Below are positions 8,835 to 17,202 of a stretch of DNA of 64,000 nt, in pieces. The number at the start of each line of letters is the position of its first letter. Position 1 is the stretch's first letter. Source of the stretch: Streptosporangiaceae bacterium (lineage in GTDB: Bacteria; Actinomycetota; Actinomycetes; Streptosporangiales; Streptosporangiaceae); NCBI GenBank assembly GCA_025934635.1, contig JAICWX010000001.1, positions 1-64,000 of the forward strand, written 5' to 3'. The notes beneath the pieces were generated by a model, which was not told the DNA's origin, ran no database searches, and saw nothing but the letters and a program-made list of their open reading frames with translations. Position numbers and translations under genes: made by a program.

Positions 8835-10063
8835 GAAGCTTCCTCCAGGAACTTACGGATAATCGGCGTCTGCCGCGCTTCCTCGAGCAGGAAGCAGTCG
8901 TGGCCGTAGGGCGCCTCGATCACCTGGAACTCGACCGGCTTGCCGAGGCCGCGCAGCGCGTCGGCGATCTCGGCCGACGAGGACGGCGGGTACAGCCAGT
9001 CGGAGCTGAACGCGATCAGCAGCGTCCGCGCCGCCACGCCCGCCAGGGCCCGCGCCAGCGACCCGCCGCCGTACTGCCGGGCGAGGTCGAAGTACGTCAG
9101 CGCCCGCGACATGTACAGGTAGGTATTCGCGTCAAACCTTTTGACGAACGAGTCGGCTTGATGCCGCAGGTAATTCTCCACCTGGAACTCGGGCTCGGTG
9201 ATCGTGTAGCGCACGTCGTCGGAAAACTGGAGCCGCCGGCCGAACTTGTCGCCCAGCGCCTGGGCGGACAGGTACGTGATGTGGCCGACCATCCGGGCCA
9301 CCCCCATGCCCGCCTCGGGGGCCCGCCCGGTGCCGTAGTAGCGGCCGCCCTGCCAGGCCGGGTCGCGCATGATCGACTCGCGCGCGATCGCGTTCCACGC
9401 CACGCCCTGCGGCTGCAGGGCGGGCGTGCTGGCGATCGAGATCACCGCGTCGACCTGGTCCGGGAACTGGATGGCCCATTCGAAGGCCTGCATCCCGCCC
9501 AGCGAGCCGCCGGCCACCGCCGCGAGCCGGTCGATACCGAGGGCGCGGAGAAAAATCCGTTCGGTCCGGACCATGTCGGCCACCGTGATCACCGGGAAGT
9601 CCGGTCCGTACGGCCGGCCGGTCGCCGGGTCGGCGGAGGATGGTCCGGTCGTGCCCCGGCAGCCGCCGAGCAGGTTGGTGGAGACGACGAAGAAGCGGTC
9701 GGTGTCGAACGCCTTGCCCGGCCCGATCATCCCGTCCCACCAGCCGAGGCCCTTGCCGGCCGTGCCGTCGCGGTCGGTCGCCCCGAACCCGTCGCGGGTG
9801 CTCTCCGGCGGCGGCGTCTTCGCGAAGCCCGCCGCGTGGGCGTCGCCGCTGAGCGCGTGGCACACCAGGAGGACGTTGTCGCGCCGGGGGGAGAGGGTGC
9901 CGTAGGTCTCGTACGCCACCCGGACGCCGGGCAGCTCCCGCCCGCAGTCGAGCCGCACCGGCTCCGGCAGGTCGAGGTACCGGGTTTCGATCGTGCCGAC
10001 TGAGCCGGCGGTGCCGGCCGGACCGGCCGGACCTGACGCGGACGTCGGGGCAGGGGCGGCCAT
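8831..10063 (-). CDS. metX: Homoserine O-acetyltransferase
   Basis: A 410-residue alpha/beta-hydrolase-fold enzyme that activates homoserine with acetyl-CoA for methionine synthesis. Motifs are the oxyanion region VCHALSGDAHAAG, STNLLGGCRGTTGPSS, the nucleophile elbow VAGGSLGGMQAFEWA (Ser187), the acid FSSDWLYP (Asp355) and the base YGHDCFLLE (His388). The first 20 residues are Ala/Pro/Gly-rich and disordered. It is the first gene of the metX-metY operon and diverges from the osmC gene 74 bp away. A TAAGAT hexamer six bases upstream of the ATG suggests a leaderless transcript. Confidence 0.96.
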   Translation of the reverse strand: MAAPAPTSASGPAGPAGTAGSVGTIETRYLDLPEPVRLDCGRELPGVRVAYETYGTLSPRRDNVLLVCHALSGDAHAAGFAKTPPPESTRDGFGATDRDGTAGKGLGWWDGMIGPGKAFDTDRFFVVSTNLLGGCRGTTGPSSADPATGRPYGPDFPVITVADMVRTERIFLRALGIDRLAAVAGGSLGGMQAFEWAIQFPDQVDAVISIASTPALQPQGVAWNAIARESIMRDPAWQGGRYYGTGRAPEAGMGVARMVGHITYLSAQALGDKFGRRLQFSDDVRYTITEPEFQVENYLRHQADSFVKRFDANTYLYMSRALTYFDLARQYGGGSLARALAGVAARTLLIAFSSDWLYPPSSSAEIADALRGLGKPVEFQVIEAPYGHDCFLLEEARQTPIIRKFLEEAS

Positions 10064-10069
10064 GGCGCT

Positions 10070-10101
10070 ATCTTAGCTGGTCCGGGCGGGTATATTGTCA
10101 A
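10070..10101 (-). promoter_or_regulatory. Candidate metX promoter
   Basis: On the minus strand TTGACA (10101-10096) is followed after 20 bases by TAAGAT (10075-10070), six bases from the metX ATG. The spacer is longer than the usual 17-18, so the -35 assignment is weak, while the TAnnnT box close to the ATG fits leaderless transcription seen in actinobacteria. Confidence 0.4.
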
Positions 10102-10137
10102 TCGTCTCACTCGGGAATATGGGCAGGGGTAAGAGCT

Positions 10138-10692
10138 ATGACCACGGTTACCAACGGAGTTAACGTACAGGCGCTGCTCGACGCGCGCGAAGTCCTGAAG
10201 GGCGCGCCCGAAGCCGCCCAGTTCACCTGGCGCGCCGCCGCCACGTGGCAGAACGGCGTGCACAGCCAGATCAAGGTGGACAGCTTCTTCGGCCTCGGCG
10301 AGGAGAAGGCCCACAAGCAGGAGTCGGTCTTCGAGGCCGACCACCCCGAGGTCTTCGCGGCCACCGACAAGGGCATCACGCCGATCGAGTACCTCATCGT
10401 CGGCCTGGCCAGCTGCCTGACCGCGGGGGTCGCCTCGGTGGCCGAGAACCGCGGTATCCAGCTGCGCTCGGTTACCTCGACGGTCGAGGGCGCGCACGAC
10501 ATCCGCGGCATCCTCGGCGCCGACTCCGACGTCCGCAACGGCTTCAACGACATCAAGGTGACCTTCAACATCGACGCGGACGCGTCCCAGGAGGACATCG
10601 AGGCGCTGGTGGCCCAGTCGCAGAAGCGCTCCGCCGTGTACGACGCGCTGACGAACCCGACGAACGTCACCGTCGAAGTCACCCCCAAGTAG
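10138..10692 (+). CDS. OsmC-family protein
   Basis: A 184-residue OsmC/Ohr-fold protein. The conserved helix TPIEYLIVGLASCLTAGVASVAENRG contains the family Cys93, and the C-terminal half shows the usual strand pattern (GFNDIKVTFNIDADASQEDIEALVAQSQKRS; VYDALTNPTNVTVEV). Only one cysteine is present in the whole chain, so it cannot act as a two-Cys Ohr-type peroxidase; a different thiol partner or another role is likely. A GGGGTAAG sequence precedes the ATG. It is followed after about 13 bp by the flavin monooxygenase gene, suggesting an operon. Confidence 0.92.
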   Translation: MTTVTNGVNVQALLDAREVLKGAPEAAQFTWRAAATWQNGVHSQIKVDSFFGLGEEKAHKQESVFEADHPEVFAATDKGITPIEYLIVGLASCLTAGVASVAENRGIQLRSVTSTVEGAHDIRGILGADSDVRNGFNDIKVTFNIDADASQEDIEALVAQSQKRSAVYDALTNPTNVTVEVTPK

Positions 10693-10705
10693 CAGGGGTC
10701 CCATC

Positions 10706-11941
10706 ATCGAACGCACCACCGTCGTCGTCATCGGCGCGGGGCACGCGGGCCTGGCCGCGAGCCACTTCCTGACCGGCCGCAACGTCGATCACGTCGTGCT
10801 CGAACGCGGCGAGGTGGCCAATTCCTGGCGGCGCGAGCGCTGGGATTCGCTGCGGCTGCTCACGCCCAACTGGCAGAGCCGCCTGCCGGGCCTGAGCTAC
10901 GACGGCCCGGACCCGGACGGGTACATGACCGCCGGCGAGGTGTCCGATCTCATCGAGCGCTTCGCCGCGGTCTCCCGGGCGCCCGTCCGGACCGGCGCCG
11001 CCGTCACGTCGGTGCGCCCGTCGGGGGACGGTTACCTGGTCACGACGGGCGGCGGCGAGCTCGCGGCCCGGGCGGTGGTCATCGCGAGCGGCGCCTGCAA
11101 CCGGCCCTCGGTGCCGGCCTTCGCGGGCGAGGTGCCGGCCTCGGTCGAGCAGCTCACCCCGTTCCACTACCGCGACCCGGGCAAGCTGCCCGACGGCGGC
11201 GTGCTGGTGGTCGGGGCGTCGGCGACCGGCGTGCAGCTGGCCGCCGAGCTGCACCGGTCCGGCCGGCCGGTGACCTTGTCGGTGGGGGAGCACGTGCGGC
11301 TGCCGCGGCTGTACCGCGGGCGCGACGTGCTGTGGTGGATGGAAACGGCGGGGGTGTGGGACCAGCGTTACGACGAGCTCGACGACCTCACCCGGGCCCG
11401 GCGGCTGCCCTCGCCGCAGCTGGTCGGGACACGAGAGCGGACCACGCTCGACCTCAACGCGCTCACCGCGATGGGCGTCGAGCTGGTCGGCCGGTGGGCT
11501 ATGACGCGGGACGGCCGCGCGCTGTTCTCCGGCGGCCTGCGCAACCTGTTCTCGCTGGCTGATCTCAAGCTGCGGCGCCTGCTCGACACGTTTGACGAGT
11601 GGGCGCTGACCAGCGGGCGGGACGCGGAGTTCGGCCCGCCGGAGCGGCTCGAGCCGACCCGGGCCCCGGAGTCGTCGCGGCTGCAGCTCGACCTGGGCAG
11701 CGGCGAGATCCGCTCGATCGTGTGGGCGACCGGCTTCCGGCCCGAGTACGGCTGGCTAGACGTGCCCGTGGTTGACGCCAAGGGCCAGCTGCGCCACGAG
11801 GGCGGCGTGGTCGACCGCCCGGGCCTGTACGCGCTGGGGCTGCCGGTGCTGCGGCGGCGCAAGTCCACGTTCATCTGCGGCATCGAGGACGACGCGCGCG
11901 CGGTGACCGAGCACCTGGCCGGCTACCTGGCCGGGCGCTAG
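10706..11941 (+). CDS. FAD-dependent monooxygenase (CzcO/FMO-like), apparent ATC start
   Basis: A flavoprotein of about 411 residues with the N-terminal FAD motif VVVIGAGHAGLAASHFL, the NAD(P) motif VLVVGASATGVQLAAEL near residue 175 and the late ATG motif WATGFRPEYGWLDVP. Related proteins are flavin monooxygenases or CzcO-like oxidoreductases; the substrate is unknown. The start is odd. In this frame a stop lies at 10649-10651 and the next ATG/GTG/TTG is the GTG at 10796, which is after the FAD motif and would remove it. The only sensible start is one of two consecutive ATC codons (10703, 10706), with AGGGG at 10694-10698 as ribosome site. It lies directly after the osmC gene and is convergent with the molybdenum hydroxylase genes. 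Confidence 0.8.
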   Translation: MERTTVVVIGAGHAGLAASHFLTGRNVDHVVLERGEVANSWRRERWDSLRLLTPNWQSRLPGLSYDGPDPDGYMTAGEVSDLIERFAAVSRAPVRTGAAVTSVRPSGDGYLVTTGGGELAARAVVIASGACNRPSVPAFAGEVPASVEQLTPFHYRDPGKLPDGGVLVVGASATGVQLAAELHRSGRPVTLSVGEHVRLPRLYRGRDVLWWMETAGVWDQRYDELDDLTRARRLPSPQLVGTRERTTLDLNALTAMGVELVGRWAMTRDGRALFSGGLRNLFSLADLKLRRLLDTFDEWALTSGRDAEFGPPERLEPTRAPESSRLQLDLGSGEIRSIVWATGFRPEYGWLDVPVVDAKGQLRHEGGVVDRPGLYALGLPVLRRRKSTFICGIEDDARAVTEHLAGYLAGR

Positions 11942-11952
11942 CCGTCCCCCGG

Positions 11953-14121
11953 TTAACCGTCCATCGCCGCGACGATGTTGTCCGCGCTGAACGGCAGGGT
12001 GCGGACCCGGACCCCGAGCGCGTCGTAGACGGCGTTGCCGATGGCGGCCGCCACCGGGCCCTGTGCCGTCTCCCCGATGCCGAGCGCCGGGTTCCCGGCG
12101 CCGGGCAGCAGCTCGACGTCGACGGCCGGCACCTCGGAGAACCGCAGGATCGGATAGGTCTCCCAGGTGTCGCTGGTCACGCCGTAGCGGTCGAAGCGCA
12201 CCTGCTCCTTCAGGGCCCAGCTGCAGGCCTGGATCGCGCCGCCCTCGACCTGGTTCACGGCGCCGTCCGGGTTGATGACCAGGCCGGTGTCGACCGCGAT
12301 GGTCAGCCGCCGGATCCGGATGTCGCTGACCGCGGTCACCTCGGCGACCACGGCGCAGTACGCGCTGGAGTTCTTGTAGCGGGCGTACCCGATGCCGTGC
12401 CCGGCGGATTCGGCCGGCCCGGTCCGCCAGCGGTCCCAGCCGGAGCGCCGGGCCGCCGCCTCGACCACGGCCCGGCCCCGCGGGTCGGTGAGGCGGGCCA
12501 GCCGGTACTCGACCGGGTCCCGGCCGGCCGCGGCCGCGAGCTCGTCCATGAACGACTCGGCCGCGAACACGTTGAGGAAGGCGCCGAGGGAACGCAGCGC
12601 GGACGTGCGCAGCGGCATCTCCCGCAGCCGGTGGTTGACCACCTGGTAGGCGGGAAAGTCGTAGCCCGGCACGGAATTGCGGCCGGCCCCGCCGCCGCGG
12701 GCCATCGGCGGTTCGGCGGCGGCCTCGATGTCCTGGCCGCCCGCCCGGTGGGCGGCCGCGAGCAGCGCGACCGACGGGTTCGAGCCGGGCCGGGTCGAGT
12801 GCCCGTTGCCCCAGATCTGGTGCCGCCAGGACAGCACGTCCCCGGCCTGGTCCACCTCGGCGCTGATGCGCACGACGGCCGCGGCGCCGAACGGGGCCCA
12901 GCCGAGCTCGTCCGGCCGGCTCCAGGTGACCTGGACCGGCCGCCCCGGAACGGCCCGGGCGAGCAGGGCGGCGTCCAGCGCGACGTCGTCGGCGCCGTTG
13001 TGCCCGTAGCAGCCCGCGCCCGCCACGTGGGTCACCGTGATGTCGCCGGCGGCGAGGCCGAGGGCCCGGGCGAGTTCGGCCCGGAGCGGGTAGACGCCCT
13101 GGGTGTGCGACCAGACCTGCAGCCGGGGGCGGCCCCGGTCGCCCTGGCCGCCGGCCAGGGCGGTGGCGCTGGACGGCCCGAGGGAGGCATGCGCGAGGTA
13201 GGGCCGGTGGTACGTGGCCTCCAGTGCAGTGGCTACCTGGCCAGGGGCGGCCTGGCCGGGGACCGGGGCGCCGCCGTGCTCGGCCAGCACGCTGGTCTCG
13301 GCGTCCGCCGCGACCAGGAAGGCAGCCAGGTCGCCCGCGTCCGGCAGCGTCGGCCGGCGCTCCCAGCGGGCGCCGTCGCGCAGCCGGCCGGCGGCGCGCA
13401 GCGCGACCTCCTCGCGCTCGGCGACCACGCCGAGGAAACTGCCGTCCCGCACCACCGCGAGCACGCCGGGCAGGGCGAGCGCGGCCGCCGGGTCCAGGCC
13501 GGCCAGCGTCGCGCCGCGCGACGGCGGCCGGACCACCCGGCCGTAGCACAGGCCGTCCAGGGCCAGGTCCTGGGCGTAGCGGGGACGGCCGGTGAGCTTG
13601 TCCGGCAGGTCCAGCCGGGGCACGCTGGTACCGACCAGGCGGTAGGCGGAAGCGGGCTTGGGCGGGAAGCGGCCGGTGGCGGGCCGGTCGAGCAGGTCGT
13701 CGTCGGCGAGTTCCCAGTAGCTGGTGGCCCGGCCGTCCGGCGCCAGGATCCGGCCGTCGGCCGCGGTCAGCTTGTCCTGCGTCACGTCGAGGCGGGCCGC
13801 CGCCGCGGCCAGGTAACGGCCCCGGGCCTCCGCGCAGGCCAGCCGCAGCGCCGCGCCGGAGTGCTGGATGGACAGGCTGCCCGCGGTGTAACCCTCGTCA
13901 GGGCTCAGGCCGGTGACGGCGGCCACCATCCGCACCTGCCCGAGGCCGACGTCCAGTTCCTCGGCGGCCACCTGGGCCAGCGCGGTGAGCACGCCCTGCC
14001 CGAGCTCCACCTTGCCCGGGCGCACCTCGATGATGCCCGCGGGCAGCACCCGCAGCCAGTCGCCGAGCCGCGGGTTCGCCGCGAGCGACGGCGGCAGTCC
14101 GGTCGGCGGGGAGGGGATCAC
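11953..14121 (-). CDS. Molybdopterin-dependent hydroxylase large subunit (isoquinoline 1-oxidoreductase beta-like)
   Basis: A 722-residue large subunit of the xanthine oxidase family, of the IorB/aldehyde dehydrogenase branch. It shows EVRPGKVELGQGVLTALAQVAAEELDV and DEGYTAGSLSIQHSGAALR (substrate-channel and cofactor regions), WSHTQGVYPLRAELARALG, GAGCYGHNGADDVALDAALLAR and the C-terminal VNQVEGGAIQACSWALKEQ and GNPALGIGETAQGPVAAAIGNAV (molybdopterin contacts, with the active-site Glu in GIGE). It starts at GTG 14121, overlapping the small-subunit stop by GTGA. The pair would hydroxylate an N-heterocycle or aldehyde. No maturation (XdhC-like) gene is in view. No twin-arginine signal is seen at the chosen start. 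Confidence 0.9.
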   Translation of the reverse strand: MIPSPPTGLPPSLAANPRLGDWLRVLPAGIIEVRPGKVELGQGVLTALAQVAAEELDVGLGQVRMVAAVTGLSPDEGYTAGSLSIQHSGAALRLACAEARGRYLAAAAARLDVTQDKLTAADGRILAPDGRATSYWELADDDLLDRPATGRFPPKPASAYRLVGTSVPRLDLPDKLTGRPRYAQDLALDGLCYGRVVRPPSRGATLAGLDPAAALALPGVLAVVRDGSFLGVVAEREEVALRAAGRLRDGARWERRPTLPDAGDLAAFLVAADAETSVLAEHGGAPVPGQAAPGQVATALEATYHRPYLAHASLGPSSATALAGGQGDRGRPRLQVWSHTQGVYPLRAELARALGLAAGDITVTHVAGAGCYGHNGADDVALDAALLARAVPGRPVQVTWSRPDELGWAPFGAAAVVRISAEVDQAGDVLSWRHQIWGNGHSTRPGSNPSVALLAAAHRAGGQDIEAAAEPPMARGGGAGRNSVPGYDFPAYQVVNHRLREMPLRTSALRSLGAFLNVFAAESFMDELAAAAGRDPVEYRLARLTDPRGRAVVEAAARRSGWDRWRTGPAESAGHGIGYARYKNSSAYCAVVAEVTAVSDIRIRRLTIAVDTGLVINPDGAVNQVEGGAIQACSWALKEQVRFDRYGVTSDTWETYPILRFSEVPAVDVELLPGAGNPALGIGETAQGPVAAAIGNAVYDALGVRVRTLPFSADNIVAAMDG

Positions 14122-14612
14122 GCCGGGCCGGCCCGCAGTTCGGCCGCGGCGGCCAGGATGGCCCGGACGATGCGGTTGTGCGAACCGCACCGGCACAGGT
14201 TGGCATCCAGGGCCGCCCGGACCTCTTCGTCGCCGGGATCGGGGTTCCGCCGCAGCAGGGCGACCGCCGCGATGATCACGCCGGACAGGCAGTAGCCGCA
14301 CTGGGCGGCCTGTCCCGCGATGAGCGCCCGGGTCACCGGATGCGGCTGGCCGGGCGGCCCCAGTCCCTCGACCGTGGTGATCTCCTTACCCTGCACGGCC
14401 CACAGCGGCGTGTCGCACGAGTAGGCGGGCAGGCCGTCCACCAGCACCAGGCACGACCCGCACAAGCCGAGCCCGCAGCCGAACCTGGTTCCCTTCAGGC
14501 CCAGGTGATTGCGCAGCACGTACAGCAGCGCGGTGTCCGGCTCGGTGCGCACGTCCCGTCGCTGACCGTTCACCAGGACCGTGGCAGGCCCGGCCGCCCG
14601 TTCGTCGTCCAT
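14118..14612 (-). CDS. [2Fe-2S] small subunit of molybdenum hydroxylase (IorA-like)
   Basis: A 164-residue electron-transfer subunit with two [2Fe-2S] clusters. The plant-ferredoxin-type cluster uses Cys46, Cys51, Cys54 and Cys66 (GCGLGLCGSC...YSC), and the second uses Cys105, Cys108, Cys140 and Cys142 (CGYC...LCRC). Length and spacing match IorA/CoxS proteins. I choose the ATG at 14612 because GAGG sits five bases before the codon triplet preceding it; a GTG at 14618 would add only two residues. It is the first gene of the pair and is coupled to the large subunit, giving electrons an exit to an unknown acceptor. Confidence 0.93.
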   Translation of the reverse strand: MDDERAAGPATVLVNGQRRDVRTEPDTALLYVLRNHLGLKGTRFGCGLGLCGSCLVLVDGLPAYSCDTPLWAVQGKEITTVEGLGPPGQPHPVTRALIAGQAAQCGYCLSGVIIAAVALLRRNPDPGDEEVRAALDANLCRCGSHNRIVRAILAAAAELRAGPA

Positions 14613-14708
14613 GATCACCTCATCGGTGCCTGCGGGGATGATCTCACGGTACCTCCGGGCTTCCCCGCCAGCGGCGCTGCTCCCGGCCCAGCCCCCGTGG
14701 CTCGCGGC

Positions 14709-16118
14709 TCAGTAGGCGCGGCCGACGATGGCGACGAGGTCCGGTTCGTCCTCCGCATCGGGCACGCCGCCGCCGGCGCGCACCAGGCAGCGCACCGTGA
14801 CACCCTGGGCGTTCAGCTCGGCCTCGCCCGCGCCGCCGACCGCGGACCACGGCAGCCGGGCCCAGCCGGCGCCGGACACCTCGATCGCCTCCGGAACCGA
14901 GGTCACGTCGGTGGTGCGCCGCTGCTGCTCCGCGAGCGCTTCGGCGTACAGCGTCTGCTGGTCGGCCTCGAGCGCCGCCGTCACCACCCGCACCACGTCG
15001 CCGACCGGGACCGGGATCTTCTCCCCGGTCACCCGGCGCACCACGATGACCCGGTTTTCCGCGATATCGCGCGGCCCGACCTCGATACGGACCGGGTAGC
15101 CGCGGAGCTCGGCGTCGATCGCGCGGCGGCCGAACGGCACGCCCACCCGCTCGTCGAGCATCGTCCGGACGCCGGCGCCGCGCAGCGCGGCCGTCAGCTC
15201 GCCCGCGACCCCGGCGACGCCATCGCCGTCCTTCACCACCAGCACGGCCGCCTGCACCGGAGCCAGCCGGGGCGGCACGCGCAGCCCGAGGTCGTCGCCG
15301 TGCGCCATGACCAGCCCGCCGACCAGCCGGGTGGCGATGCCCCAGGACGTGGTCCACGCCAGCTCACGCTGCCCGGACGCGGCCAGGTAGTCGATGCCGA
15401 AGGCGCGCGCGAAGTTCTGGCCCAGCTCATGGCTGGTGCCCATCTGGAGCGCCTTGCCGTCGCCCATCATGGCCTCGAGCGTGTACGTCGACGTGGCGCC
15501 GGCGAACCGCTCGCGCACCGTCTTGCGGCCCACCACGACCGGGATGGCCAGGATGTTGACCAGCACGTCCTGGTAGACGTCGTGCAGGATCCGGCGGGCG
15601 TAGGCGCGGGCATCCGCCTCGCTGGCGTGCGCGGTGTGGCCCTCTTGCCAGAGGAACTCGGTGGTTCGCAGGAACAACCGGGGCCGCAGCTCCCAGCGCA
15701 CCACGTTGGCCCACTGGTTGAGCAGCAGCGGCAGGTCGCGGTAGCTCTCCACCCACCGGGCCATCGACTCGCCGATCACGGTCTCGCTGGTGGGCCGGAC
15801 GATGAGCGGCTCCTCCAGCTGCTTGCCCCCGGCGATCGTGACGACCGCCAGCTCGGGGCTGAACCCCTCGACGTGCTCGGCCTCCCGGCGCAGGTAGGAC
15901 TCGGGGATCAGGAGCGGGAAGTACGCGTTGGCCGCGCCGGCTTCCTTGATCCGGTCGTCGAGCTCGCGCTGCATCCGCTCCCACAGCGCGTAGCCGGTGG
16001 GCCTGATGACCATCGAGCCGCGGGCCGGCCCGTTCTCGGCCAGCTCGGCCTTGGCGATCACGTCCTGATACCAGCGGGGGAAATCCTCGGCCCGCGGAGT
16101 CAGTAGAGCCTTTGGCAT
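14709..16118 (-). CDS. proS: Prolyl-tRNA synthetase, archaeal/eukaryotic type
   Basis: A 469-residue class IIa synthetase that charges tRNA-Pro. It is the short archaeal/eukaryotic-type form without the bacterial editing insertion. Visible are PRWYQDVIAKAELAENGPARG, GYALWERMQRELDDRIKEAG, the motif-2 region LRTTEFLWQEGHTAHAS, and GLVMAHGDDLGLRVPPRLAP (motif-3 Arg region). The C-terminal anticodon-binding domain follows from about VQAAVLVVK. Family members begin at the ATG used here (MPKALLTPRAEDFPRW); a GTG at 16133 with a GA-rich tract upstream is an alternative. The final residues ending in Tyr (VAIVGRAY) match the conserved C-terminal Tyr of this type. Confidence 0.95.
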   Translation of the reverse strand: MPKALLTPRAEDFPRWYQDVIAKAELAENGPARGSMVIRPTGYALWERMQRELDDRIKEAGAANAYFPLLIPESYLRREAEHVEGFSPELAVVTIAGGKQLEEPLIVRPTSETVIGESMARWVESYRDLPLLLNQWANVVRWELRPRLFLRTTEFLWQEGHTAHASEADARAYARRILHDVYQDVLVNILAIPVVVGRKTVRERFAGATSTYTLEAMMGDGKALQMGTSHELGQNFARAFGIDYLAASGQRELAWTTSWGIATRLVGGLVMAHGDDLGLRVPPRLAPVQAAVLVVKDGDGVAGVAGELTAALRGAGVRTMLDERVGVPFGRRAIDAELRGYPVRIEVGPRDIAENRVIVVRRVTGEKIPVPVGDVVRVVTAALEADQQTLYAEALAEQQRRTTDVTSVPEAIEVSGAGWARLPWSAVGGAGEAELNAQGVTVRCLVRAGGGVPDAEDEPDLVAIVGRAY

Positions 16119-16254
16119 GGTGGTCCGGGGCACGGCCGCTGGCGGCCCTTCCCCTCCTCCTCTCGGTGGTACTGGCGATGGCGATCACGGAGATCATCGC
16201 AGGGGCCAGCGGCCGGGACCAACGGCTTATTCCGGTGTTACGGGCGTTCCGGTG

Positions 16255-17043
16255 TTACTTGCGGCCGAGGCCGGCCGCGATGAGTCGCTGGTAGGAGGTG
16301 AGCTCGCCCGGATCGGTGTCCGGCCGCCACTGGGCGCACGCCGCGATGCCCGGCTCGACCAGCCGCATGCCGTCGAAGTACTCCGCGATCTGCTCGTCGG
16401 TCCGCCACTGGCCGCGGCCGAACGCCTTCATCATCACCGCCTCCATCGCCGCCGATTCCGGGTCGGCCAGGGCGCGGAAATGCGAAACAAAAAGGCAGCT
16501 GCCGAACGGGGTAGCCGCCGCGTAGGCGCGAATAACGCCGAGCGGATCGTCGTCGTCCAGCAGGTGGTGCAGGATCGCGCTGGCGATGACGGCGACCGGG
16601 CGGTCCAGGTCGATCAGCCCGCGCAGCTCAGGATCGGCCAGCACCTCGTCCGGCTGCCGGATGTCGGCCGCGATGACCTTGGTGTTCTCGTTCTCCTCGA
16701 GCATCGCGCGGCCGTGCGCCAACACGATGGGGTCGTTGTCCACGTAGGCGACCTTGGCGCCGGGGTTGGCCCGCTGGGCGACCTGGTGCACGTTGTCCGC
16801 GGTGGGCAGGCCGGATCCGAGGTCGATGAACTGGTCGATGCCCAGCTCGCCGACCAGGAGAGACACCGCGCGAACCAGGCAGGAGCGGTTGTCCAGGGCG
16901 ATCTGCACCGCCCCGGGGAACTTCTGGATGAAGATCTCGCCGACCTCCCGGTCGACGGGGTAGTTGTCCTTCCCGCCGAGCAGGTAGTCGTACGTGCGGG
17001 CAACGCTCGGGGTGTTCGGGTCGAACACCGGCCTCGGCTCCAC
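16255..17043 (-). CDS. S-adenosyl-methionine methyltransferase of the DUF574 family
   Basis: A 262-residue protein of the methyltransferase family that is abundant in actinomycetes. The diagnostic N-terminus reads FDPNTPSVARTYDYLLGGKDNYPVDREVG, followed by the SAM-binding FIDLGSGLPTADNVHQVAQ, acidic VAYVDNDPIVLAHGRAML and ASAILHHLLDDDDP. The GTG at 17043 is chosen since GGGAGGA lies six bases upstream. An in-frame extension to 17079 would place that ribosome site inside the coding sequence. Substrates of this family are unknown, and the neighbours (proS, two-component system) give no hint. Confidence 0.93.
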   Translation of the reverse strand: MEPRPVFDPNTPSVARTYDYLLGGKDNYPVDREVGEIFIQKFPGAVQIALDNRSCLVRAVSLLVGELGIDQFIDLGSGLPTADNVHQVAQRANPGAKVAYVDNDPIVLAHGRAMLEENENTKVIAADIRQPDEVLADPELRGLIDLDRPVAVIASAILHHLLDDDDPLGVIRAYAAATPFGSCLFVSHFRALADPESAAMEAVMMKAFGRGQWRTDEQIAEYFDGMRLVEPGIAACAQWRPDTDPGELTSYQRLIAAGLGRK

Positions 17044-17202
17044 GACGATTCCTCCCGATGACGGCCGGAGTTTACGCATCCGTGTTTACCCGATGCTGTC
17101 ACGTCATCACCCACAGAAGGAACAATCCGGCGAGATTGTTCTGTGTCACCAGGACGGCTGGCTCCGAGGCCAGCGTTGTGGCCAGGCACTTATGCTGTGG
17201 TC

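Noticed and set aside
12397..14295. 632-codon open frame opposite the molybdenum hydroxylase genes
   Set aside because: Low-complexity Gly/Arg/Val composition without motifs; the minus strand carries the conserved cofactor motifs and the GTGA coupling.
14118..16197. Search for a T-box or other riboswitch ahead of proS and metX
   Set aside because: The gap before metX is only 74 bp, and the 136 bp before proS show no T-box-like or SAM-riboswitch-like conserved core.
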